From Bradyrhizobium diazoefficiens USDA 110 (lineage in GTDB: Bacteria > Pseudomonadota > Alphaproteobacteria > Rhizobiales > Xanthobacteraceae), in NCBI RefSeq assembly GCF_000011365.1, contig NC_004463.1, positions 7,860,001-7,924,000 of the forward strand: a stretch of DNA of 64,000 nt, read 5' to 3'. The notes under the pieces were generated by a model that did not search any database, was not told the DNA's origin, and saw only the letters and a list, made by a program, of their open reading frames with translations. Within the stretch, counting starts at the first letter, position 1, and each line of letters begins with the position of its first letter. Made by a program: the position numbers and the translations under genes. Of the stretch, positions 1-9,671 are shown piece after piece.

Positions 1-411
1 CGACCGGCGCGATCTGCACCGCCGCCATCCCGCCTTCCGCCGCAGCCTCCCGCGCCGCCGCCAAGATCGCACTGCGCCGGGCCGCAAGGCGCTTAACCAC
101 TTGATGCGTCCGCCGATAAACCATGGCGCGCTTCCTGTCCCACACGCCTGCCGCACGCCCTGCGGCCGAACGCTTCGTCACTCAATCGCTGCAAATCGCC
201 CCGCAAGGACTGAACAACTATTCAGGACGAATGACAAGGAGCAAATGAGGATACGGGCGCCACGCAACTCCGAGGCGCACGCGAGCAGGTAGTAAACGCA
301 TCCTTGCACCGCTTGGCGGCGGCGAACCGGCCCGGTTTACCCCAACTTAAAAGCGATCATGCTCAGGTGCGGATCTGCTGTTGTGCGTGGTCGTTCAACC
401 CCGAGAGTCCA
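1..411. other. Left-edge region with no confident gene
   Basis: No convincing complete gene is visible. On the plus strand a frame open from base 3 to a TGA at 102-104 encodes an alanine/arginine-rich tail that could be the C-terminus of a gene starting outside the window, but it is short and of low complexity. The rest is likely the upstream region of the membrane protein gene starting at 412. A stretch near 328-349 resembles one near 2609-2631 ahead of the paralogous gene, so the duplication seems to include some upstream DNA. Confidence 0.3.
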
Positions 412-1899
412 ATGTCGGTTTCCGTTACAAGCAGCGTTCCCGTCCGCGGCGTTGCGCGCTGGCTCGTGCCGCTCTGCATCGGCGCCGGTGTGTACCTGTT
501 CTTCCTCGGCGTCGGCGACATCATGCTGCGGGATTCCGATACGCTGTGGCAGATCAAGATCGGACAGTGGATTCTCGAACATCGTGCGCTGCCCACCACC
601 GACATCTATTCGTTTACGCGCGCCGGTGAGCCCTGGATCTCCAGCTCCTGGCTGTCGCAAGTCCTGTTCGCGCTGGTTTACGAGCCGTCAAACTGGTCGG
701 GCGTGGTTATCCTGACATCGCTTGCAATCGGAGCGACCGCGGCGATCTTCGTTCACCTGCTTGAGCCTTATCTGGAGCCGGCGCGCGCCTTTCTGCTCGT
801 CACCCCGCTCCTCTTCATGTCGATGGGGCATTTCCTCGCCCGCCCGCACATGCTGGCCCTGCCGGTCATGGTGGCCTTTGTCGGCGGGCTGCTGGCGGCC
901 GCCGACCGGCGCACCGCGCCCTCCTGGCTGTTGCTGCCCTTGATGGCGCTATGGGCCAATCTTCACGGCGGCTTCGTCATGGGGCTGGCGCTGATCGGGG
1001 CCATCGGCCTCGATGCGCTCGCATCCGCCGATCGCAAGGATCGATTTGCGCTGGCGGCGCGCTGGGCCGTGTTCGGGCTTGCTGCGCTGGCCGCAGCCTG
1101 CTGCACGCCCTATGGCTGGAACACGCTTCTCGCATCGACGAAGATCCTCAGCCTCGGCAAGCTGCTCTCGATGATCTGGGAATGGATGCCCGCCGACTTC
1201 AGCTCGCTCGATCTGTTTGGAGCCAGCCTGCTCGGATTGATCGCCATCGGCTACTACAGCGGGCTGGTGCTGTCCTGGACCCGTATTCTTCTGCTGCTCG
1301 GCCTGGTCTGGGCGGCCCTCAATCACGTCAGAAACATCGAGGCCTTTGCGCTGTTGACGCCGCTCGTGCTGGCGAAGCCGTTCGCCGAGCAATTGGGCGT
1401 GACGAGAGCGGTCGCGCTGAGGGCGGCAGACGCCCGGTCCTCCTTTGCAGTGAGCGCAATCGCTGCGCTCGCGATCGTCGCGGCCGGCTGGAGCATCACG
1501 CGGTCCTATGCCACGCCGTACCGGTATGCCTTCATCGGCAATCAGTCCCCCGCGGCCGCGGTCGACGTGCTCGAGCGGCGGCACGCGCAGCGGATCTTCA
1601 GCACCGCTCCGATCGGCGGCTATCTGATCACCCGCAACATCAAGACCTTCATCGATGGCCGCGCCGAGCTGTATGGCGAGCAGTTCGTGCTCGACTACTT
1701 CGACGCCGTCGAGGGCAAGAACGTCGAGACGCTCCTGCGCCTGCTCGATACCTACCGGATCGACGCGACGCTGCTGAACCCCACGGTGCCCGCCTCGAGG
1801 ATCATGGACCATCTGCCGGGCTGGAAGCGCCTCTATGCGGATGATGTCGCCGTGGTCCACGTCCGCGACGACACACCGCTCCCCTCCCCGTCACGGTGA
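412..1899 (+). CDS. Polytopic membrane protein, GT-C-like (copy 1)
   Basis: Predicted inner-membrane protein of 495 residues with about ten hydrophobic segments. After a first membrane segment (about residues 18-36) there is an acidic DSD motif (41-43) followed by a WQIKIGQWIL stretch. Acidic residues in the first outer loop are typical of GT-C type glycosyltransferases, so a lipid-linked sugar transferase or related role is an inference. A CCTPYGW motif and a soluble C-terminal domain ending in a VVHVRDD tail are shared with the paralogue at 2690-4174. ATG 412 was chosen over the upstream in-frame codon at 304 because the protein then matches the paralogue in length and N-terminal sequence. 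Substrate unknown. Confidence 0.75.
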   Translation: MSVSVTSSVPVRGVARWLVPLCIGAGVYLFFLGVGDIMLRDSDTLWQIKIGQWILEHRALPTTDIYSFTRAGEPWISSSWLSQVLFALVYEPSNWSGVVILTSLAIGATAAIFVHLLEPYLEPARAFLLVTPLLFMSMGHFLARPHMLALPVMVAFVGGLLAAADRRTAPSWLLLPLMALWANLHGGFVMGLALIGAIGLDALASADRKDRFALAARWAVFGLAALAAACCTPYGWNTLLASTKILSLGKLLSMIWEWMPADFSSLDLFGASLLGLIAIGYYSGLVLSWTRILLLLGLVWAALNHVRNIEAFALLTPLVLAKPFAEQLGVTRAVALRAADARSSFAVSAIAALAIVAAGWSITRSYATPYRYAFIGNQSPAAAVDVLERRHAQRIFSTAPIGGYLITRNIKTFIDGRAELYGEQFVLDYFDAVEGKNVETLLRLLDTYRIDATLLNPTVPASRIMDHLPGWKRLYADDVAVVHVRDDTPLPSPSR

Positions 1900-2237
1900 G
1901 CCACGAACCAAAGCGCGACGAGATTGGAGTGAATCGTCATCGCGTCTTGGCGTGTTGCTAGAGCATGAACTCTCGGGAATACCGCCGCACATTTTAGGCA
2001 AACGCGGCCCTGCGGGTCCGGATCACGCTCCAGGCCGCCAGCTCTCGCGGCCTTGCGCGGACGCTTCGCCGCGTTCTTGTGGTGGCTGGCCCCGCACCAT
2101 GAGGGCCAGACACCCCGCAGCAAGACCAAAACGCGACCACGTCCGTTAACCCTCGGTCCCCGGCTGCAAAGCTCCCCGCACAAAAGAAAAGAGCCTCGTC
2201 TCGGACGAGGCTCTTTCAACTCTCAACTTGTCCGGCC
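1900..2237. other. Intergenic region between membrane gene copy 1 and pilin gene
   Basis: This 338-base stretch holds the pilin terminator at its right end. The rest includes a motif around 1960-2030 (AGAGCATGAAC and a GATCCGGACCC-type stretch on the other strand) that resembles spacer sequence widespread in Bradyrhizobium-type genomes. An open frame on the minus strand (1833-2219) has no recognisable domain and runs through the terminator, so it is not taken as a gene. Confidence 0.4.
2188..2216 (-). terminator. Rho-independent terminator of the pilin gene
   Basis: A perfect 13-bp stem (AAAGAGCCTCGTC paired with GACGAGGCTCTTT) with a 3-base loop, 21 bases past the pilin stop codon. In the minus direction the stem runs into a T-rich tract (TTTCTTTTG). 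This is a strong intrinsic terminator, as expected for a highly expressed pilin gene. Confidence 0.8.
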
Positions 2238-2402
2238 TTACTTGAGGCTGGTCGAGATCGAGGTGAACTTGGTGTTCAGCGTGCTGCCGAGGTTGTTGAC
2301 GACGGTGATGATCGCCAGCGCGATGCCGGCAGCGATCAGGCCGTATTCAATGGCGGTGGCGCCGGATTCATCCTTCACAAAGCGCGCAACGAGGTTCTTC
2401 AT
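2238..2402 (-). CDS. Flp/Fap-type pilin (type IVb)
   Basis: A 54-residue protein with the hallmarks of Flp pilins: a short positively charged leader (MKNLVARFVKDESG), a GATAIEYGLIAAGIALA segment where the E and Y after the processing region are conserved, then one hydrophobic helix and a short polar tail. Cleavage by a prepilin peptidase would be expected near the G-A of ESGATAIEYG. The ATG at 2402 is preceded by GGGAG at proper spacing; a longer frame to 2474 lacks support. No cpa/tad assembly genes are in the window, so this is a solitary pilin gene that probably uses a Tad apparatus encoded elsewhere. It lies head to head with the second membrane protein gene and tail to tail with the first. 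Confidence 0.9.
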   Translation of the reverse strand: MKNLVARFVKDESGATAIEYGLIAAGIALAIITVVNNLGSTLNTKFTSISTSLK

Positions 2403-2689
2403 AGAGTGCTCCCAAAAAGTACACGAGGCTACAACTGGTCTGGTCTCTTCGGCTTCCCAGCGCCGCCCGACCATGGAACCGAACGTAGAGGCAAAGAATT
2501 GCGCCGCAGTTAATTCGACTGCGTAAACACTGAGCGGTTTGCGTGTATTCGTCGATGGTAAACCGAAATCTAAAACAACCCGTTAAATCATCCGGACGTG
2601 ACGCCGACCCGGCCCCGATTTACCCGAAGTTATGACCGCCGTGGTCCACTGCCGCCGAACCGACAAGAACAACAGGACGACGAGGCGGA

Positions 2690-4174
2690 ATGTCCCTTTC
2701 CTTTGCCAACAGCATCGCGATGCAGGGCCGCGCGCGAGCCCTGGTGCCGCTGTGCGTCGGTGCAGGCGCCTATCTGTTCTTCCTCTATGTCGGCGACACG
2801 CTGCTTCAGGACTCCGACTCGTTCTGGCAGATCAAGGTCGGGCAATGGATCCTCGATCACGGCGCCGTGCCCACCACGGATTTCTATTCCTTCACGCGGG
2901 CCGGCGCGCCGTGGATTTCGACGTCGTGGCTGTCGCAAGTGCTGCTCGCCTTCTCCCATGCGCAATGGGACTGGGCGGGTCCCGTCATCCTCACCGCGAT
3001 GGCGACCGCGCTCACGGCCGCAATCTTCGTCTATCTGCTCGACGCGCAGATCGAGGCACCGCGGGCAGTGCTGTTTGCGATGCTGGCGCTGCTGCTGTCG
3101 TTGCACCACGTCCTGGCGCGCCCGCATATTCTGGCGCTGCCGGTCATGGTGGCGTGGGTCGGCCTGCTGATGGCGGCCGCCGACCGCAGGCGTGCGCCGT
3201 CCTGGTATTGGCTGCCGCTGATGGCGCTCTGGGCGAACCTGCATGGCGGCTTCGTGCTCGGCCTGGCGCTGATCGGTCCGATCTCGCTCGAGGCCGTCGA
3301 GCATGCCGAGAAGGGACAACGGCTCCGACTGTTCATGCGCTGGGTGCTGTTCGGCATCGGCGCAGTGATCGCCAGCTGCTGCACGCCGTACGGCTGGAAG
3401 ACGCTGCTGGGCGCGACCAACATCCTCAGCCTCGGCGAGCTGCTGTCGCTGATCTTCGAATGGATGCCGGCGAACTTTGCCACGTTCACCTCGTTCGAAG
3501 GCGCGCTGCTCGGCCTGATCGCCTTCGGCTATTATCGCGGCCTGGTGCTCTCGGCGCCGAGGATCTTTTTGATCCTGTTCCTGACCTGGAGCGCGCTGAC
3601 CCATGTCAGGAGCATCGAGGCCTTTGCCTTCCTGGTGCCGCTGGTGCTGGCGAAGCCGCTCGGCGAGTTGGTCCCGCGCCCGCAGCCGGACTCCACCGGC
3701 ACCGACCGCTGGCCGGCCCACTATGTCACCGCGCTTGGCGCGCTGATGATCGTGGCCGCAGGCTGGACCTCGACCTCGCTCTACATGGGGCACCACCGCT
3801 TCACCTTCACGATGACGCAGACGCCGGTTGCCGCCGTCGACCTGCTCGAGCAGCGCAAGGTCCAGCGCATCTTCAATGCCTATCAGTTCGGCGGCTACCT
3901 GATCTCGCGCGACATCCCCGTCTACGTCGACGGCCGCGCCGAGCTCTATGGCGAGAAATTCGTGATGGACTTCTTCAAGGCGACCGAGGGCAAGAAGCCC
4001 GAGCTGCTTCCGCGCCTGCTGGATGAGTACAAGATCGACGCGACGCTATTGGTTGCCGATGCGCCCGGCCCCCAGATCCTTGATCAGCTCAAGGGCTGGA
4101 AGCGAATCTATGCCGACGACATCGCGGTGATCCATGTGCGGGACGACAGCGCGGCCGCGAAATCGTCGAAGTGA
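2690..4174 (+). CDS. Polytopic membrane protein, GT-C-like (copy 2)
   Basis: Paralogue (494 residues) of the protein at 412-1899, with the same order of motifs: LVPLCVGAGAYLFFL first membrane helix, a DSDSFWQIKVGQWIL acidic motif in the first outer loop, FTRAGAPWISTSWLSQVLL, ARPHILALPVMV, ANLHGGFVLGLALIG, CCTPYGWKTLL, and a soluble C-terminal domain with YVDGRAELYGEKFVMDFF. The ATG is preceded by GAGGCGGA. The very close similarity implies duplication of the gene with the pilin gene now lying between the copies. The function is not known; a GT-C glycosyltransferase-like role in modifying a surface structure is possible but unproven. Confidence 0.75.
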   Translation: MSLSFANSIAMQGRARALVPLCVGAGAYLFFLYVGDTLLQDSDSFWQIKVGQWILDHGAVPTTDFYSFTRAGAPWISTSWLSQVLLAFSHAQWDWAGPVILTAMATALTAAIFVYLLDAQIEAPRAVLFAMLALLLSLHHVLARPHILALPVMVAWVGLLMAAADRRRAPSWYWLPLMALWANLHGGFVLGLALIGPISLEAVEHAEKGQRLRLFMRWVLFGIGAVIASCCTPYGWKTLLGATNILSLGELLSLIFEWMPANFATFTSFEGALLGLIAFGYYRGLVLSAPRIFLILFLTWSALTHVRSIEAFAFLVPLVLAKPLGELVPRPQPDSTGTDRWPAHYVTALGALMIVAAGWTSTSLYMGHHRFTFTMTQTPVAAVDLLEQRKVQRIFNAYQFGGYLISRDIPVYVDGRAELYGEKFVMDFFKATEGKKPELLPRLLDEYKIDATLLVADAPGPQILDQLKGWKRIYADDIAVIHVRDDSAAAKSSK

Positions 4175-4217
4175 GGACGCGACTCCAGCTTCATCCCGGC
4201 AGCATCTTGCATGGAGT

Positions 4218-4239
4218 CCTCCGGCCATGCGGCCGGAGG
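4218..4239. terminator. Probable bidirectional terminator hairpin
   Basis: A perfect 9-bp GC-rich stem (CCTCCGGCC, loop ATGC, GGCCGGAGG) between the converging ends of the membrane protein gene (stop at 4174) and the BA14K gene (stop at 4271). No clear T-run follows on either side, so terminator strength is uncertain. Confidence 0.45.
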
Positions 4240-4270
4240 TCCAATTGATCCGGTGATTTGCCGCTTTGCC

Positions 4271-4597
4271 TTACCTGCAGGGATGGCGGTTGCCGTCCAG
4301 ACCGAGATAGGTGCCCGTCGCCGGATCGAAGGACCGGTAACGCCCGGAGCAAGAACGGGAAGCGGCGCCGTCCGCGCGAGCCATGGCGCTGTCGGCGCCT
4401 TGCGCGGGAGCCGCGCCGTCCGGCAACTCGAGGCCCAGCCGGCCCGCCGGCGTCAGCGTGCCATTCAGGTTGCGATTGGGGTTCTCCGCTTCGTACGTGT
4501 CCGGATGACTGCTCGCAAAACCGGATTGCGCGTAGGCGGTGGTTGCAGTCAGGGCCGACAACACAGCCACGGCAGCGAGGATCTTAAGTCCAGTCAT
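4271..4597 (-). CDS. BA14K-family secreted protein
   Basis: A 108-residue exported protein. Residues 1-23 form a Sec signal peptide (MTGLKILAAVAVLSALTATTAYA). The C-terminal third carries the BA14K signature: CSGRYRSFDPATGTYLG followed by DGNRHPC, with the two cysteines likely forming a disulphide. The founding member is a Brucella immunoreactive protein described as lectin-like; in rhizobia the role is unknown. The middle part is rich in A, G, P and S and is probably a flexible linker. It stands alone and converges on the upstream membrane protein gene. Confidence 0.85.
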   Translation of the reverse strand: MTGLKILAAVAVLSALTATTAYAQSGFASSHPDTYEAENPNRNLNGTLTPAGRLGLELPDGAAPAQGADSAMARADGAASRSCSGRYRSFDPATGTYLGLDGNRHPCR

Positions 4598-4852
4598 AGT
4601 CGATCTCCATCATTGGCCGGTGCATCGTGCGGCCGGTGCGGCAGGAGGTGGGCCGACATGGTGTGCTGGACAAGCTCGCCGTGATGGCGGACTCGCCACT
4701 AGGCGCGATCTGGTCGTTCAAATACGGAAAGCGTCGTTTGTTTGTGGAACGCGAGGGAGGGACGAAAGCCCGCGCCCTGGTTTTTGTCTTGGAACGTGAC
4801 GCCGCCACTTTGTCATGCGCTAATGTCCGGTGGACGAACAGGAAGACGTGTC

Positions 4853-5722
4853 ATGATGTTTCGCAAACTCCTCACCGCCCTTCTCGTCATGGTCTCGATC
4901 AATGCTGCGCATGCGGCGCCGCAATGGCTGAGCCTGCCGCCGACGCCGACCTTGCCCAAGGCGGCGCAGAGCGGCTTCGCGCCCGTCAACGGCATCAAGG
5001 TCTGGTACGCCGTGTTCGGCCGCGGGGAGCCGGTGCTGTTGCTGCATGGCGGCCTCGCCAACGCCAACTACTGGGGTCACCAGGTCCGTGCGCTGCAACG
5101 GCGCAATCAGGTCATCGTCATGGAGAGCCGCGGGCACGGGCGCAGCAGCCGCAACCAGGAGCCCTATGGCTACGATCTGATGGCCTCGGACGTGGTCGGG
5201 CTGCTCGACCATCTCAAGATCAGGAAGGCCGCGATCGTCGGCTGGAGCGACGGCGCGATCATCGGCCTCGACATCGCGATGAAGCACCCGGAGCGGGTCA
5301 CCAAGCTGTTCGCTTTCGCGGCCAACTCGGATCCGTCGGGCGTTGCCGATATTGCGTCAAGCGACGTCTTCAACGCCTACATCGCCAGAGCCGGCGAGGA
5401 GTACAAGCGTCTCTCGCCGACCCCGACGGAGTACAAGAGCTTCGTCGCGGAGATTACCAAGATGTGGGAGAGCCAGCCGAAATGGACGGCGTCGGATCTC
5501 GCGGCGATCAAGGTCCCGACCTGGATCGTGGATGGCGATCACGACGAGGCGATCAAGCGCGAGAACACCGAGTTCATGGCGGCGAACATCCCGGGCGCCG
5601 GCCTGCTGATCCAGCCGGAGGTCAGTCACTTCTCGTTTCTGCAGGATCCGGAGCAGTTCAACGACGATGTGCTGCGCTTTCTCGGGCGGCGCGGCGAGAG
5701 GGCGGGAGCCGCGGCGAAGTGA
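4853..5722 (+). CDS. Exported alpha/beta hydrolase
   Basis: A 289-residue alpha/beta-hydrolase with an N-terminal signal peptide (residues 1-22, ending AHAA). Visible features are the HGG oxyanion loop (about 65-67), the nucleophile elbow GWSDG (130-134, Ser132), an acidic residue in WIVDGDHDEAI and the catalytic His in EVSHFSF. The natural substrate cannot be told from the sequence; esterase or lactonase are both plausible. The start at ATG 4853 places GGAAG upstream and the signal peptide at the N-terminus; the frame open from 4742 would bury the signal peptide. A palindromic repeat begins six bases after the stop codon. Confidence 0.85.
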   Translation: MMFRKLLTALLVMVSINAAHAAPQWLSLPPTPTLPKAAQSGFAPVNGIKVWYAVFGRGEPVLLLHGGLANANYWGHQVRALQRRNQVIVMESRGHGRSSRNQEPYGYDLMASDVVGLLDHLKIRKAAIVGWSDGAIIGLDIAMKHPERVTKLFAFAANSDPSGVADIASSDVFNAYIARAGEEYKRLSPTPTEYKSFVAEITKMWESQPKWTASDLAAIKVPTWIVDGDHDEAIKRENTEFMAANIPGAGLLIQPEVSHFSFLQDPEQFNDDVLRFLGRRGERAGAAAK

Positions 5723-5727
5723 AATAT

Positions 5728-5821
5728 CGTAGGGTGGGCAAAGCGAAGCGTGCCCACGACTTCTGTCTCGCTTGCCGATAGGTGGTGGGCACGGCGCAAA
5801 GGCGCCTTTGCCCACCCTACG
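5728..5821. repeat. Palindromic intergenic repeat (GTAGGGTGGGCAAA type)
   Basis: A 94-base element bounded by perfect 15-base inverted ends (CGTAGGGTGGGCAAA and TTTGCCCACCCTACG), with inner parts that also pair (GTGCCCAC / GTGGGCAC). A partial third arm recurs just downstream around 5878-5908 and a diverged copy is at 27495-27586. Such elements are non-coding, mobile-like repeats common between genes of this group; here it lies between two converging genes and may help end transcription. Confidence 0.75.
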
Positions 5822-5908
5822 GGACTTGAACAGCGGCGATCGCCCAGCCTTCACCGCCTCATACTCCGGAATCAGAATGGGCACGGCGCGTGCGCGCCTT
5901 TGCCCAGC

Positions 5909-6325
5909 CTACTTCTTCGCCGGGCGGTCCTTCACGGGGATCACGAGCTTGAGGCCGGACCAGACGTCGTCGACGGCGCAGACCTTGATGTCGACGAGGC
6001 CGTTCGCGAGCGCGGTCTCGCGCACCAGCGTTTCCGTCACGTCAGTCGCGACGCCCGAGGCCTTCTTCGGCCATGACGCCCAGATCATCCCATCAGGTGC
6101 GATCGCCTTGCGGTAGCTGCGCAGCTTGACCGCAAAGCCTTTGGCTTCGGTCGCGAAGACATGCACCATGTCGAGCGGCGCCTTGGCGGTCTTTGCGATC
6201 TTCACATCATCGGGCAATTCACCGACGACATCGCGATAGGCCGACGAAAGGCCGTCCACGAAAATACAAAAGCCCGGCTTGATGCCGAGCTTTTGCACTA
6301 ACGGTTTGCCGGAATAGCCGGCCAC
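5909..6325 (-). CDS. DUF3052 family protein
   Basis: A 138-residue cytosolic protein of the DUF3052 family, recognised from the N-terminal AGYSGKPLVQKLGIKPG stretch and the later IWASWPKK and DDVWSGLKLVIP motifs. Function unknown. I place the start at a GTG at 6325, 13 bases after the ftsH stop codon, because members of this family begin right at the AGYSG motif; there is no good ribosome site, so translation may depend on ftsH. The longer open frame back to 6544 overlaps ftsH and is arginine-rich shadow sequence. Confidence 0.75.
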   Translation of the reverse strand: MAGYSGKPLVQKLGIKPGFCIFVDGLSSAYRDVVGELPDDVKIAKTAKAPLDMVHVFATEAKGFAVKLRSYRKAIAPDGMIWASWPKKASGVATDVTETLVRETALANGLVDIKVCAVDDVWSGLKLVIPVKDRPAKK

Positions 6326-6338
6326 GACGCGAGAGGCG

Positions 6339-8261
<1,923 letters not shown>

Positions 8262-8352
8262 CGATCTTCCTTCGTGGTCGCGCGGATCGCGGCCTGAATC
8301 CTTGGGCAGTACGAGGAAATCCCCAAGGAATCCTCTCGGTTAGACGCATACA

Positions 8353-8381
8353 ATTTAGGTGCCGCCCCGGTCGCTGCCAAG
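8353..8381 (-). promoter_or_regulatory. Candidate RpoH (heat-shock) promoter of ftsH
   Basis: On the minus strand CTTG (8381-8378) is followed after 18 bases by CCTAAAT (8359-8353). This fits the alphaproteobacterial sigma-32 pattern CTTG-N17/18-CYTATNT with one mismatch, about 90 bases upstream of the ftsH start. Heat control of ftsH is well known in other bacteria; the assignment here is inference from the motif. Confidence 0.45.
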
Positions 8382-8387
8382 GGAACG

Positions 8388-8410
8388 AGATGGGACTATT
8401 TATCCCATCT
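8388..8410. other. Hairpin between tilS and ftsH
   Basis: A perfect 8-bp inverted repeat (AGATGGGA and TCCCATCT) with a 7-base A/T-rich loop. It lies just upstream of the candidate heat-shock promoter and downstream of tilS. It could be a factor-binding site or a weak terminator of tilS read-through; there is no T-run after the stem on the minus strand. Confidence 0.4.
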
Positions 8411-8503
8411 TAGGGCGATTCCCGCTGAAATAATGGCGACCTACCCGGGGTTTTTCCTGCCTGGTTAAGGTGACCTGACGGCGCTGCCTCGAAACAGCCG
8501 GTG

Positions 8504-9589
8504 TCATGATCCGCCTCTATCGCCCTTGCGCCGCCGGGCCGGCGCCGGCGCGATCTGGATACGCCCGCCGGCAAGGCTGATCAAGGCTCCCGCAAGGGTC
8601 TGCTTCAGGACCGGCCGGCCATTTACGGCTGCGCGGGGAGCTGCGGCCATACCAGCAGCGATGGCCTGATCGAGCGCGGCCAGGAGGGTTTCGACCTTGC
8701 CGAGTTCCGCCGGCCCCTCGTGCCCGAGCGCGTTGATGGCCCGCAGCAGCATCCGCAGCCGGACCTCCTCCGGTAGGGTGGCGAACGCGCCGGCCTCAAA
8801 GCTTCGCATATCCGGCCCATGCGGCGCATCGTCGCGATCCCTCAAGCGAAGGAAGCGCTCGGCCCCGTCCGTCAGCACCTCCACCGCCGCATTGGCGCGC
8901 GCCAGCCTGGCTGCGAGCCGCGCCAGACTGCGGGCGTCGCCGCCCTCGGCCGCGAGCTGCGGCAACAGCGCGCGCAGCCGCGGCCGGGTGAAGGCGGTGT
9001 CGCGGTTGGTGGGATCATCGGCAAAGCCGATCTTCGCGCGCTTCAGGGTCGCGATCAGCTGCGCCTTCGGGACGTCGAGCAGCGGACGCGCCAGCACGAT
9101 GCCGTCGCGCTCCGTGAGGCGCGCCATCGCCGACAGCCCGGCAAGTCCGCTGCCGCGGACGAGGCGCATCAACAGCGTCTCGGCCTGGTCGTCGCGGGTG
9201 TGGGCGGTCAGCACATGGCTCGCACCGGCGCTGCGCGCGGCCTGCATGAGCAGGCGGTAGCGGGCTTCGCGCGCGGCCGCGGGCAGTCCCGTCTTCGGCT
9301 TGGCGCCGCGCCAGCGCAGGGTCCGGTGTGGCAGGCCGAGCTCGGTAGCGAGCCGCTTCACCTCGCGCGCCTCGCGCGCCGCCTCGGCCCGCAGGCCATG
9401 ATCGACGGTGACGACGGTGAGACGCGGGCCGCGCGCAAGGCTGCGCTGCCAGCGCGCGGCGAGCCACATCAGCGCGATCGAGTCGGGCCCGCCGGACACC
9501 GCGAGCACCAGTGCGGGCGCACTTTTCAACTCGGCGAAGAGCTGCTTCGCCTCGCGCGCGGAGATCGGAGAATTGTCGTCGTCTGACAT
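8504..9589 (-). CDS. tilS: tRNA(Ile)-lysidine synthase TilS
   Basis: Forms lysidine at the wobble C34 of the tRNA-Ile that reads AUA, an essential step that changes both charging and decoding. The PP-loop ATP motif SGGPDS is at residues 32-37, followed by VTVDHGLR and HTRDDQAETLLMRL, all typical of TilS. About 361 residues with the start at ATG 9589; an upstream in-frame start at 9661 is possible but would add a low-complexity N-terminus. It sits between cpoB and ftsH, the order usual for this group of organisms. Confidence 0.93.
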   Translation of the reverse strand: MSDDDNSPISAREAKQLFAELKSAPALVLAVSGGPDSIALMWLAARWQRSLARGPRLTVVTVDHGLRAEAAREAREVKRLATELGLPHRTLRWRGAKPKTGLPAAAREARYRLLMQAARSAGASHVLTAHTRDDQAETLLMRLVRGSGLAGLSAMARLTERDGIVLARPLLDVPKAQLIATLKRAKIGFADDPTNRDTAFTRPRLRALLPQLAAEGGDARSLARLAARLARANAAVEVLTDGAERFLRLRDRDDAPHGPDMRSFEAGAFATLPEEVRLRMLLRAINALGHEGPAELGKVETLLAALDQAIAAGMAAAPRAAVNGRPVLKQTLAGALISLAGGRIQIAPAPARRRKGDRGGS

Positions 9590-9671
9590 GACGCTGCCCA
9601 GCAATCGCCAGCGGATGGACCGACTGTTTAGCGCAGCACCATCCGCGTTGTCAGCGATCAACGCTGCGCGG

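Noticed and set aside
1833..2219. Minus-strand frame between copy 1 and the pilin gene
   Set aside because: It reads through a terminator and a widespread spacer-like sequence and has no domain.
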